From: an uncultured Granulosicoccaceae bacterium
GTDB lineage: Bacteria > Pseudomonadota > Gammaproteobacteria > Granulosicoccales > Granulosicoccaceae
Length of the DNA: 64,000 nucleotides
Reading direction: 5' to 3'
Assembly: GCA_937922675.1 (NCBI GenBank)
Contig: CALAJN010000010.1
Location: forward strand, 62,001-126,000
The translations under genes were made by a program, and so were the position numbers. This document shows, in pieces, positions 1 to 8,191 of the stretch. The number at the start of each line of letters is the position of its first letter. Position 1 is the stretch's first letter. Below the pieces are notes generated by a model that saw only the letters and a program-made list of their open reading frames with translations, did no database searches and was not told where the DNA came from.

Positions 1-183
1 GTAGGGATCCTCTTCCCACTGCCTTTCAACGTCAGCCTGTGTTTCCGCATTTGATGCATCCTCGGCAGGCATGTGTCTGGAAAACTGAGCCCAATCCTTG
101 TTGTTGGCACCAATGATGGTGTCCAACAGAATCGGCTTGGCCAAGGCAAACACGTCGTCATCAGATAGTGTGTACAAGCCCAT
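1..183 (-). CDS. Hypothetical protein, 5' part only (runs off left edge)
   Basis: The open frame starts with ATG at 183 and continues past base 1, giving the first 61 residues (beginning MGLYTLSDDD). A good Shine-Dalgarno sequence (GGGGAGG) lies about 9 bases before the ATG, which supports this start. The visible part is acidic, has no signal peptide or membrane segment, and I do not recognise the family. It is divergent from the acetyltransferase at 358, with about 170 bp between them that could hold both promoters. The C-terminus is outside the window, so function cannot be judged. Confidence 0.65.
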   Translation of the reverse strand, partial: MGLYTLSDDDVFALAKPILLDTIIGANNKDWAQFSRHMPAEDASNAETQADVERQWEEDPY

Positions 184-357
184 CACTCAGGCCTCCCCTT
201 TGCGAAAAGTCGTTAAAGCTAGCATGCCAGTGCTGGGTATGTGAATGGCGCGTCTGCGACGGGAGCCGTGCCCACTCATGCAACTCGGATTCAAGCACTT
301 CGCTCGCTTGATAGTGTGGATGTGACTTGAACACCGAGTAACAAGACCACAACAGAC

Positions 358-831
358 ATGTCCCATCCAGTCGAATCCGCTCTACCAGAGGACCTCGCAG
401 CAATAGAGGCGCTGCTACCCCGCCTGGCCGATTTCAAGGTCCCCGTTCAACGCCAACCGGAGGACTTGTGGCACGGGGATCGCGAACTGTTGAGAAGCTG
501 GAGCCGTGGCACTCGACCGGATGTGCGCGTGCGTGTGGTGCGCGGTGACACCGAGTTACTCGGTGTTTGTGTAGTCAGCGATAAACCGGAACTATTGACC
601 CATGAACCCTCGGCGCACCTGGAGATTCTCGCGGTTGCTGAATCTGCCGAGGGCCAAGGCGTGGCTCGAGTGCTCATGGCAGCGGCCGAGACCGAGGCGA
701 TCGCTGCTGGCGCCAGCCTGATGAGCCTGCATGTGTTCGCCAACAACGAGCGCGCACGCAAGCTGTACGAGCAGGCCGGTTTTGATGGCGAAATCCTGCG
801 CTACGTTAAGCCATTGACACCTGCGAGTTAG
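358..831 (+). CDS. GNAT-family N-acetyltransferase
   Basis: The 157-residue protein has the size and layout of a single-domain GNAT enzyme, which moves an acetyl group from acetyl-CoA to an amine. The central strand leads into the acetyl-CoA pyrophosphate loop (VAESAEGQGVARVLM, about residues 92-106), matching the Q/R-x-x-G-x-G/A motif. The C-terminal part has the usual N-x-x-A-x-x-x-Y-x-x-x-G-F pattern (NERARKLYEQAGF). It stands alone between a divergent gene and typA, so the substrate cannot be inferred. It could act on a small metabolite, an antibiotic or a protein N-terminus. The family call is firm. Confidence 0.85.
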   Translation: MSHPVESALPEDLAAIEALLPRLADFKVPVQRQPEDLWHGDRELLRSWSRGTRPDVRVRVVRGDTELLGVCVVSDKPELLTHEPSAHLEILAVAESAEGQGVARVLMAAAETEAIAAGASLMSLHVFANNERARKLYEQAGFDGEILRYVKPLTPAS

Positions 832-1082
832 CCGTATCGCGCACACTTCGGCATAACTACCATACCAGTTTGCCTGTGCTCCGCCGAGCCGTGCGGGGCG
901 GCCACTTCGTCCTCGTTCACGTCACCCCGGCCATAGCGTCACCGGTAGGTCCAAACGAAGCGCTATACTCGGCGGTTACATTCCGGCACGTCTTTAGCGT
1001 GTCCACTCTCCCCGAAACGCCTCTACTGGCCGCCGTTTGACGCGCAGCTGGTGCGGTGTTGCGTAAGCACGAGACTCGAACC

Positions 1083-2915
1083 GTGATCCAGAAACTCCGC
1101 AATATCGCGATCATCGCGCACGTTGACCACGGCAAGACCACGCTGGTCGACAAGCTGCTGCAGCAGTCCGGCACTCTGGACATGCGCAAGGAACAGACCG
1201 AGCGCCTGATGGACTCGAATGCCATCGAGAAAGAACGTGGCATTACCATCCTGTCCAAGAACACGGCAATCCGCTGGAACGACTACCGGATCAACATCGT
1301 TGATACCCCCGGACACGCCGACTTTGGTGGTGAGGTCGAGCGGGTGCTGTCGATGGTGGACTCGGTACTGTTGCTGGTAGACGCCGCCGAGGGCCCTATG
1401 CCGCAAACGCGCTTTGTTACCCAAAAGGCATTTGCAATGGGTTTTCGGCCCATTGTGGTCATCAACAAGATCGACCGTGAAGGCGCGCGCCCGGATTGGG
1501 CGCTCGATCAAACCTTCGAGCTGTTCGACAACCTCGGTGCTACCGACGAGCAACTGGATTTTCCGGTCATCTACGCCTCTGCCGTCAATGGCTACGCAGG
1601 TGTCGAGCCCAGCGTCACCGAAGGCGACATGACCCCACTTTTCGAGACCATTATCGATGAAGTGCCTGCACCGGATGTCGATGTACACGGACCGCTGCAG
1701 ATGCAGATCTCATCGCTCGACTACTCAAGCTATGTGGGTGTCATCGGGATCGCGCGGATCAAGCGCGGTGAGTTGCGCCCAAACCAACAGGTAAAGGTGG
1801 TGGGTGCCGACAGCGCACAACGCTCGGGGCGCGTACTGCAGGTACTGGGTTTTCATGGTCTGGAGCGGGTCGAGACGGACGTGGCCCAGGCAGGTGACAT
1901 CGTCTGTATCACGGGACTCGACAAGTTGCATATCTCGGACACCTTGTGTGACCCGACTGTGGTCGAAGCCATGCCGCCGCTGACCGTGGACGAGCCGACC
2001 ATCAGCATGATGTTCCAACCCAACAGTTCACCCTTTGCCGGCAAAGAAGGTAAATACGTCACCAGCCGCAATATCTGGGATCGCCTGCAAACAGAACTGC
2101 TGCACAACGTCGCGCTACGTGTAGAGCGGACCGAGCAAGGCGAGACCTTCAAGGTCTCTGGCCGCGGTGAACTGCACCTGTCGGTACTGATCGAGAACAT
2201 GCGTCGAGAAGGCTACGAAATGGGTGTCGGCCGCCCTGTGGTCATCACACGTCACAACGAAGAAACCGGCAAGACCGAAGAGCCCTTCGAACAGATCACC
2301 ATTGATGTCGAAGAGCAGCATCAAGGCGCCATCATGGAAAAGATGGGCGTACGCAAAGGCGAGCTCAAAGACATGGTCCCGGACGGCAAGGGGCGCGTTC
2401 GTCTTGACTACATCGCACCCGCGCGCGGCATGATCGGATTTCGTACTGAATTCCTGACAGCGACCTCAGGCACCGGCCTTATCTACTCTGTCTTCGATCA
2501 CTATGGCCCGCAAATCCAGATCGCAGGCATCGGCCAGCGCCGCAATGGCGTGCTGATCAGCAACGGCACGGGTAAGGCGCTCGGCTTTGCGCTGTGGAAT
2601 CTGCAAGAGCGCGGCAAGCTCATCATCGGTGCCAATGTGCAGGTCTACGAAGGCCAGGTGGTCGGCATTCACTCTCGTGACAACGATCTCACCGTTAACG
2701 TACTCAAGGGCAAGCAACTCACCAACGTGCGTGCCTCGGGCACCGACGAGAACATCCAGCTCACACCACACATCGACTTCAGCCTCGAGCAAGCGCTTGA
2801 ATTCATCGATGACGACGAACTCGTCGAAGTCACACCCGAGAACATCCGCGTGCGCAAAAAGATCCTCACCGAAGGCATGCGCAAGCGCGACTCCCGCCAG
2901 GCCAAAGCGAGCTAA
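1083..2915 (+). CDS. typA: Translational GTPase TypA/BipA
   Basis: Ribosome-associated GTPase of the EF-G-like superfamily, involved in 50S subunit assembly, cold and stress adaptation. G motifs are intact: [10 protein letters not shown] (G1), DTPGHADF (G3) and NKID (G4). An EF-G-like domain III/V region and the BipA-specific C-terminal domain follow. Length with the chosen start is 610 residues, as in other TypA proteins (about 607). I chose GTG at 1083 (M-I-Q-K-L-R-N-I) because family members begin [11 protein letters not shown]; an in-frame GTG at 1056 would add nine unconserved residues. Neither start has a strong ribosome binding site. The gene appears to be monocistronic. Confidence 0.96.
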   Translation: MIQKLRNIAIIAHVDHGKTTLVDKLLQQSGTLDMRKEQTERLMDSNAIEKERGITILSKNTAIRWNDYRINIVDTPGHADFGGEVERVLSMVDSVLLLVDAAEGPMPQTRFVTQKAFAMGFRPIVVINKIDREGARPDWALDQTFELFDNLGATDEQLDFPVIYASAVNGYAGVEPSVTEGDMTPLFETIIDEVPAPDVDVHGPLQMQISSLDYSSYVGVIGIARIKRGELRPNQQVKVVGADSAQRSGRVLQVLGFHGLERVETDVAQAGDIVCITGLDKLHISDTLCDPTVVEAMPPLTVDEPTISMMFQPNSSPFAGKEGKYVTSRNIWDRLQTELLHNVALRVERTEQGETFKVSGRGELHLSVLIENMRREGYEMGVGRPVVITRHNEETGKTEEPFEQITIDVEEQHQGAIMEKMGVRKGELKDMVPDGKGRVRLDYIAPARGMIGFRTEFLTATSGTGLIYSVFDHYGPQIQIAGIGQRRNGVLISNGTGKALGFALWNLQERGKLIIGANVQVYEGQVVGIHSRDNDLTVNVLKGKQLTNVRASGTDENIQLTPHIDFSLEQALEFIDDDELVEVTPENIRVRKKILTEGMRKRDSRQAKAS

Positions 2916-2918
2916 GCC

Positions 2919-2951
2919 GTGGGGTCGGACCTCACGAACTGATTGTTTTTT
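2919..2951 (+). terminator. Possible terminator after typA
   Basis: Four bases after the typA stop, GTGGGG and CCTCAC form a short dyad around 2919-2935, followed after about ten bases by a run of six T (2946-2951). The distance between stem and T-run is longer than in a classical intrinsic terminator, so the call is tentative. Confidence 0.35.
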
Positions 2952-3072
2952 ATAGAAAAAAGCTTGAAAAGGCGTCGAATAGAGGCCTTATATGCGGAAT
3001 CATGCAGCAGTTACACAATGCACTCTTCCGCGCGTAGAGCCACCATGGGCGCAGCCTGACACCCACGTAACC

Positions 3073-3380
3073 TCAGCCCTGGTCGACAAGCGCACAAGGC
3101 TGGAGGGCGAGAGACAGAACTTGCGCAGCGGCTTGCGTAATTCACGAACTGACTGGAGGCTCTGGACGCGACCATTGGCCAGTTCGACCCCGACCTGAAA
3201 CCGCGCAACCTAAAACCGATAGCGCCGCGCCGACGCAACGCGCTCCGGCTCACCGTTCATGACGTGCTTCAGGGACTGGTTAGGCAGGGGCGGGTTGAGG
3301 TCTTGAAGGCAGAGCCCGCGAAGTGGGCTGGCCACCAGTGTGAGCGTATTTGGTCAAGGTCACCATCTTGTAGGGTCTGA
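3073..3380 (+). pseudogene. Decayed small gene (coiled-coil/basic-tail hypothetical family)
   Basis: Two adjacent frames read as one degenerate protein. The first (from about 3073) gives ALVDKRTRLEGERQNLRSGL, a charged helical start. At about 3150 the reading shifts to another frame (from 3153), giving LEALDATIGQFDPD and then KPIAPRRRNALR, and continuing to a stop at 3378-3380. From memory, this resembles small accessory-region proteins with a coiled coil, an L-x-A-x-D-x-x-x-x-x-F-D-P-D stretch and a K-P-x-x-P-R-R-R tail. No intact start or ribosome binding site is visible. Similar GGGTC-N-GAC strings flank it (near 2922 and 3373). Probably a frameshifted relic. Confidence 0.5.
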
Positions 3381-3391
3381 CACCGCTCGAA

Positions 3392-4534
3392 TCAGCCGCT
3401 TTGGTCGCCCTTCCCGCTTTCGCGTCGCTCTGTAGAGCGGGCCGCCCGCTCGAGCCACTCGGCGCTGCGCATCTCGAACAGGCGGCTGGCAGCGCGCTGA
3501 AACTCGAAGGCGAGTCGATCACCTACATAGAGCGCTTCAGGTTCCGCCGCCGCAGCGGCGGCAATGCGTACGCCGCGATCGTAGAACTCATCCACCAGAT
3601 TGACAAAGCGGCGTGCCGCATCGTCGGTGTACTTATCCAGAACCGGTACGTCGGCAATGAGCACCGTGTGAAACCGATTTGCCAGCTCGATGTAGTCACT
3701 GGTAGCACGAGCCTCAACGCACAAGGCATCAAACGTCACCAGCAAAGCGCCGCTACCATGCGCCAGTACGGGTAACTCATGCCCTCCGATATTGAGCGAG
3801 TCTGCTGCGGTAAATCCAAGCCCTGCCAGGCGTTCGAACAGCTTGCGCAAACCGGGCCTGCCGGCACCCACAGAGGGCTCGAGCATCCAGATAGGCTCGC
3901 TCTTGAGTACCCCGAGTCGATAGTCGTCCCCGTCTGCTATCTCAACGACGTCGCAATGGTTTTTCAGCTGAGCGATAGCCGGTAGAAAACGCGCTCGTTG
4001 CAGCCCATCTCGATACAGCCCATCGGGCGGCACGTTGGACGTTGTTATCAAGGTGACGCCACGAGCGAACAGCGCAGTAAGCAATCCCCCAAGCAGCATC
4101 GCGTCGGTGATGTCATTGACATGGATTTCATCGAGCAACAACAGACGAGCATTTGCCGCCCAATCATCGGCGATCCGTTCAAGTGGATCCTCGACGTTGC
4201 CCCGGTCACGCAGGTTCTGATGAATCGCTTGCATGAAACTGTGAAAATGCAGACGTATCCTGTCATCGAAGTCGATGCTGTCAAAGAACATGTCAGCCAG
4301 GTGAGTCTTGCCGCGCCCCACTCCTCCCCACAGATACAAGCCGCGCACGCCATCAACTCGCATATCCCTGGCGGGACGCCAGCGTGCAAACACCGATCGC
4401 TGAGGTGGACTCCAGCGCTTGCGGATCCTTAGCTCATCACCGATGAAGGCGAGGCGCTCGACCACACTAGCCTGAGCGGGGTCTGGTTTCAGCTCGCCAG
4501 AGGCAAGGGCATCACGATAGCGCTTCTGGACCAC
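3392..4534 (-). CDS. zapE: Cell-division-associated ATPase ZapE (AFG1-like)
   Basis: AAA-type ATPase of the AFG1/ZapE family, which in E. coli associates with the FtsZ ring under stress. The 380 residues match the family length (375 in E. coli). Walker A is GGVGRGKTHLAD (about residues 70-81) and Walker B is LLLLDEIHV. The start is GTG at 4534. It is the third gene of a tight leftward operon, six bases after the PilZ gene and downstream of a MotA-like gene. zapE more often sits alone or near ribosomal protein genes, so this neighbourhood is unusual. Family identity is secure; a link with c-di-GMP is inference. Confidence 0.92.
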   Translation of the reverse strand: MVQKRYRDALASGELKPDPAQASVVERLAFIGDELRIRKRWSPPQRSVFARWRPARDMRVDGVRGLYLWGGVGRGKTHLADMFFDSIDFDDRIRLHFHSFMQAIHQNLRDRGNVEDPLERIADDWAANARLLLLDEIHVNDITDAMLLGGLLTALFARGVTLITTSNVPPDGLYRDGLQRARFLPAIAQLKNHCDVVEIADGDDYRLGVLKSEPIWMLEPSVGAGRPGLRKLFERLAGLGFTAADSLNIGGHELPVLAHGSGALLVTFDALCVEARATSDYIELANRFHTVLIADVPVLDKYTDDAARRFVNLVDEFYDRGVRIAAAAAAEPEALYVGDRLAFEFQRAASRLFEMRSAEWLERAARSTERRESGKGDQSG

Positions 4535-4540
4535 GTGCGA

Positions 4541-4918
4541 TCAATCCGAGGTCGTGCCTCGTGGCCCTCTAAGCGATCGAATCGCCTCCCTTTGACGCAC
4601 GAGAACGTAGTGATGCAATGCATCAAGCTCTTCAGGCCCCAGGTTCACAAACTTGCAATGCAATTGTTCGCGATCTGCAACCTTGAGAACATCTACATAG
4701 CCTGCAATCGGTTTGTGAGAACTCGGCAGATCCATGCTGAAAGGGTAGCGCCGCCCGTATTCCACGACATCAGGCGGTGCCGAGAATCCGGTTGCGCTGA
4801 TGTCGAGTACACGCGACAGATGACCATCTATTTGCAGGATGATCGGATCATCGGGATCCGGCACCACGCGATACGCGGTACGCCCGGTTGAGGCTGCCTC
4901 TACAGTGATATCAGACAC
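4541..4918 (-). CDS. PilZ-domain protein, likely c-di-GMP binding
   Basis: A 125-residue single-domain PilZ protein. Both c-di-GMP-binding motifs are present: R-x-x-x-R (R13-TAY-R17) and D-x-S-x-x-G (DISATG, about residues 39-44). It should therefore bind cyclic di-GMP, although partner and output are unknown. Start is GTG at 4918, twelve bases after the MotA-like gene stops; six bases separate its stop from the zapE start. In the YcgR family, PilZ domains brake flagellar stators by contacting MotA or the rotor, so its position behind a MotA homologue is suggestive. Confidence 0.85.
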   Translation of the reverse strand: MSDITVEAASTGRTAYRVVPDPDDPIILQIDGHLSRVLDISATGFSAPPDVVEYGRRYPFSMDLPSSHKPIAGYVDVLKVADREQLHCKFVNLGPEELDALHHYVLVRQREAIRSLRGPRGTTSD

Positions 4919-4930
4919 GTGTTATGCCGC

Positions 4931-5692
4931 TCAAGCCCGGAGTCCGGGTGGAACGAGTACAGACAGACGAGCTCGCAATCGCTGCACGTTGTTATCTTCA
5001 AGGATGATCGAAGCCGCTCGATACGCAATTTCACAAGCGACAAGCGCACGGGCGTGAGCCGCGCGCAAACGCCCAATCAGGATACCCATCAATATTGCAA
5101 GACTGACACCACATACGAAAGGCAGCAGCGCGCTACCGACGTGCACGGTGCTGCGATCAATTACGTTTGGCGCAGCAAAATGAACCAACGAGCCAAGTAG
5201 CCCGATGAGCACCGCGTACAAGGCGGTGAACAAAAAGGTATCCGAGCTCATCTGGTTGTACAGCCGCTCAGCTGATTGCCGGCGCTCCAGGTTGAACCTG
5301 ATGACCGTGTCCTCTGCAGCATCGCCGATCAAATGACAGGCTTCCTCCACCTCCCAAGAGCTGGAACGCACATCGGCAACGCCGAGTAACCCATCGCGGC
5401 GACTGATATCGCAGATCTTCATCATCGCGCGGATCATTTCATCAGGGGAACTGCCGCCCCGAATACCCCTCGCCAGGGCCGTCTGCAAGGCTTGCCCAAG
5501 CTGGGTCAGAGGGAAGGTGACGAGCAATGCGACCAGGGTGCCGCCGAAAACCACAATGACCGGGCGCACGATGTCGATAACGCTTTGCGTGCCGCCGAGA
5601 AACATCGACAGACCGATCGTCAGCATCACCGCAGCAGCGATCAGCGGTATGACATGCCAGACATCGACGCGGTGATTTTGGCGCGTTGGCAT
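4931..5692 (-). CDS. Divergent MotA-family membrane protein
   Basis: Inner-membrane protein of the MotA/TolQ/ExbB superfamily, 253 residues from ATG 5692 (GGA-containing ribosome binding site), the size of PomA/MotA. Four predicted membrane segments lie at about 12-31, 41-61, 151-172 and 186-208, with the long cytoplasmic loop typical of MotA (ISRRDGLLGVADVRSS near 96-111). The prolines and glycines that normally mark the third and fourth helices of MotA (Pro173 and Pro222 in E. coli) are not apparent, so proton conduction is doubtful. No motB-like gene is adjacent. It leads an operon with a PilZ gene and zapE. An in-frame upstream extension to 5836 looks non-coding. Confidence 0.75.
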   Translation of the reverse strand: MPTRQNHRVDVWHVIPLIAAAVMLTIGLSMFLGGTQSVIDIVRPVIVVFGGTLVALLVTFPLTQLGQALQTALARGIRGGSSPDEMIRAMMKICDISRRDGLLGVADVRSSSWEVEEACHLIGDAAEDTVIRFNLERRQSAERLYNQMSSDTFLFTALYAVLIGLLGSLVHFAAPNVIDRSTVHVGSALLPFVCGVSLAILMGILIGRLRAAHARALVACEIAYRAASIILEDNNVQRLRARLSVLVPPGLRA

Positions 5693-5931
5693 GTGTTCCG
5701 TTACTGGTGTCAACACGAGGCGTAAGAAGAGGCCGGGGTGAACATAGCCCGGTCTGGTGAGGGTCAGATAACTGGCCAGCACCGATACAAGACCGATACC
5801 GTTTCTGCTGAAATGAGAATAGCAGACTGCCAGCACAACGAAGGCACAGCGTCAACAGACTGCCGGCGGCCCTGAAATGCACCTGAGGCTCAGCCTGGCT
5901 CAGCCACGTCTGGTACAGAGAGCTACTGGGC

Positions 5932-6780
5932 TCAACGCGCCAACTCAAGCCAAGGCGGAACACGCTGGTCGGCATCCGCCAGTTGAGCATCGATGGCCCT
6001 GGCGTTTGGCAGCATCGCCTCAAGCGTTGCCCAGAAGGCTGCTGAGTGATCCATGTGACGTGTGTGCGCCAGCTCGTGCAACAGCACGTACTCAACCAGC
6101 TCCGGGCGCAGAAACATCAGCTTGTAGTTAAGGCTCAGCGTGCCGCTCGAACTGCAGCTCCCCCACAGAGACCGTTGGCCGCGAATGCTCACACGCCGAA
6201 AGGACAGACCGTGCTTGTCCGCGAGTCGCTTGAGCAGCACAGACAGGTGTGCCTTGGCCAGACCCTTCACCCAGCGTGCAATCGCCGTCGCAACGGCAGG
6301 TCGATCATCCGCGTCACAGTCGAGCACCAATACCTGCTCTTTGTCGATGGAGGTTTCGGGCGGTACCTGGCTCGCACCCGCGTTGCGATCGAACACAACA
6401 AGCACCCTCACACCAATGGCCGCGAGCTGCAGGCGTTGCGGCGGCCATTGCCGGTAGATAACAGGCGTGCGCGCGTCGAGATCTGCCAGCGCCTCCAGTA
6501 CCCAATCTCTGTGGGACTCCACCACGGTCGCCACATCACGACGCGGATAACCACGCGGGATCGTCACGACCAGGCCACGCCCGTGAACTACCCGCAGGCT
6601 CATACGGCGCGCTCGAGCAGATACACGCAGGTCGTAGTCAAGCGAGGCGGCAAGCGGCGCCATTACCGCAGGCTGTGGTGCCACCTGCGCCATGCGCTCG
6701 TCGCCCGTTCCTCCGGGCGCAGAGCGTGGCTCAGCAGTCGGACTCGGCTCGTCAAAATCAAAACTCGTCTGATGCGACAC
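5932..6780 (-). CDS. YgjP/SprT-like zinc metallopeptidase (M48-type)
   Basis: Cytosolic protein of the YgjP (DUF45) metalloprotease family, 282 residues, starting at GTG 6780. The zinc site is clear: HELAHTRHMDHSAAFW has H-E-x-x-H and the downstream histidine. The conserved R-G-x-x-x-x-W-G-S-C block precedes it (RGQRSLWGSC). The first 45 or so residues are low-complexity and variable, so a later start is possible. Substrates of the family are not well defined. It is separated by about 240 bp from the MotA-like gene and is divergent from the antiporter. Confidence 0.88.
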   Translation of the reverse strand: MSHQTSFDFDEPSPTAEPRSAPGGTGDERMAQVAPQPAVMAPLAASLDYDLRVSARARRMSLRVVHGRGLVVTIPRGYPRRDVATVVESHRDWVLEALADLDARTPVIYRQWPPQRLQLAAIGVRVLVVFDRNAGASQVPPETSIDKEQVLVLDCDADDRPAVATAIARWVKGLAKAHLSVLLKRLADKHGLSFRRVSIRGQRSLWGSCSSSGTLSLNYKLMFLRPELVEYVLLHELAHTRHMDHSAAFWATLEAMLPNARAIDAQLADADQRVPPWLELAR

Positions 6781-6925
6781 AGGCGGGGCGCACGGGCGGG
6801 AACCTCGCCATGATATCCGGATTCAGCTCTTCCAAGACAACAGCAGCCACAGCCGGATCGCCTATAGTTGCCAGCACTTGCGCAGATGTATCCGCAACCG
6901 CCAGCGACTAATACCGGGACACGCG

Positions 6926-8188
6926 ATGGGCCTGCTTGCCATAACCAGCCTGCTGATCACCGTTTCTGCCGTGTTTGCCTGGATCAACGCACGCACACTG
7001 AAGCTTCCGACCACCATCGGCATCATGGTGATTTCGCTACTTTTCAGCCTCGTGCTGGTCGGCATCGGAAAGCTCGGCTTTGCTGATGCCGAGTCCTATG
7101 CCAGAGACATCGTCGCTCAGGTGCAATTCGATAAAACCCTGCTCAACGGGATGCTTGGTTTTTTGCTGTTTGCTGGCGCCTTGCACATCAATCTGGATGA
7201 TCTTCTGGAGCGCAAGTGGACCATCGGCCTGTTGGCGTCTGTCGGCATGATCTCGTGCATGTTTCTTGTCGGTATCGGCAGTTGGTGGCTATTCCGGGCG
7301 TTCGGATACGAGCTGCCGTTCATCTATTGTCTGCTGTTTGGCTCACTGATCTCACCGACGGATCCCATCGCTGTCATGGGCATCCTCAAGACGGCCGGCG
7401 CCAGCCGCTCGCTGGAGACAAAGATCGCCGGCGAGTCCTTGTTCAATGATGGAATTGCAATCGTGGTGTTTCTCGCGATATTCGGCATGGCCGTGAATGG
7501 CGATCCGTTCGATGCAGGGCACATCTCGGTACTGTTTGTCCAAGAGGCCCTCGGCGGTGCGGCCTTCGGTTTTGCGTGCGGCTGGGTTGTTCTGTACATG
7601 CTCAAGCGCGTCGACAACTACCAGGTTGAGGTACTGCTGACACTCGCACTGGTATCAGGTGGCGCAACGGCAGCTGCCGGCTTGCATTTGTCAGCGCCTA
7701 TTGCCGTCGTCATCGCAGGCCTGATGATTGGCAACCATGGTCGCCGCGACGCCATGAGTAACACGACAACCCAACACCTGGATACGTTTTGGGAATTGAT
7801 AGACGAGATCCTCAACGCCTTGTTGTTTCTACTGATCGGCTTGGAGGTCATGGTCCTGACCATCGACGGTAAGCTCTGGCTCACCGGCATGGCCATGGCC
7901 CTGCTAGTGCTGCTGGCACGACTGATGGCAGTTGCCGTGCCTGTCACCCTGCTACGCAGCTTGAGTCGCGATTTTCATCCTCACGCTATCAAGATCCTGA
8001 CATGGGGTGGTCTTCGCGGCGGCATCTCGGTAGCACTCGCCCTGTCCATTCCAGCAGGAGCAGAGCGCGATCTGATTGTTGCGGTTACCTACGTTATCGT
8101 TGTCCTGTCAATTCTGATACAAGGGTTGAGCATTGGTACGCTAGTACGCGCAACGACAACCGAAGAGCCGCGAGAGAGCGCGCACTGA
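6926..8188 (+). CDS. CPA1-family cation:proton antiporter
   Basis: Inner-membrane sodium (or potassium):proton antiporter of the monovalent cation:proton antiporter-1 family. The 420-residue protein has about twelve hydrophobic segments and the CPA1 signature around KIAGESLFNDGIAIVVFL, containing the conserved F-N-D-G. The chosen ATG at 6926 has GGGAC just upstream and begins directly with the first membrane helix; an upstream extension to 6878 is polar and unlikely. The stop lies three bases from the convergent hybrid-kinase stop. It would add to the Mrp complex at 49.8-55.7 kb in Na+/pH homeostasis. Confidence 0.9.
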   Translation: MGLLAITSLLITVSAVFAWINARTLKLPTTIGIMVISLLFSLVLVGIGKLGFADAESYARDIVAQVQFDKTLLNGMLGFLLFAGALHINLDDLLERKWTIGLLASVGMISCMFLVGIGSWWLFRAFGYELPFIYCLLFGSLISPTDPIAVMGILKTAGASRSLETKIAGESLFNDGIAIVVFLAIFGMAVNGDPFDAGHISVLFVQEALGGAAFGFACGWVVLYMLKRVDNYQVEVLLTLALVSGGATAAAGLHLSAPIAVVIAGLMIGNHGRRDAMSNTTTQHLDTFWELIDEILNALLFLLIGLEVMVLTIDGKLWLTGMAMALLVLLARLMAVAVPVTLLRSLSRDFHPHAIKILTWGGLRGGISVALALSIPAGAERDLIVAVTYVIVVLSILIQGLSIGTLVRATTTEEPRESAH

Positions 8189-8191
8189 GAC

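Noticed and set aside
366-400. tRNA-like string (TCGAATCC followed by GCTCTACCA)
   Set aside because: It lies in the acetyltransferase coding frame and no cloverleaf can be drawn around it.
2963-2993. Sigma-32-like promoter (CTTGAAA, 16 bp, CCTTATAT) after typA
   Set aside because: The -10 half matches CCCCATNT only partly and nothing intact lies downstream; probably chance.
5442-6095. 217-codon frame across the MotA-like gene start and the YgjP gene end
   Set aside because: It overlaps two better-supported genes in another frame, and its sequence has no family features.
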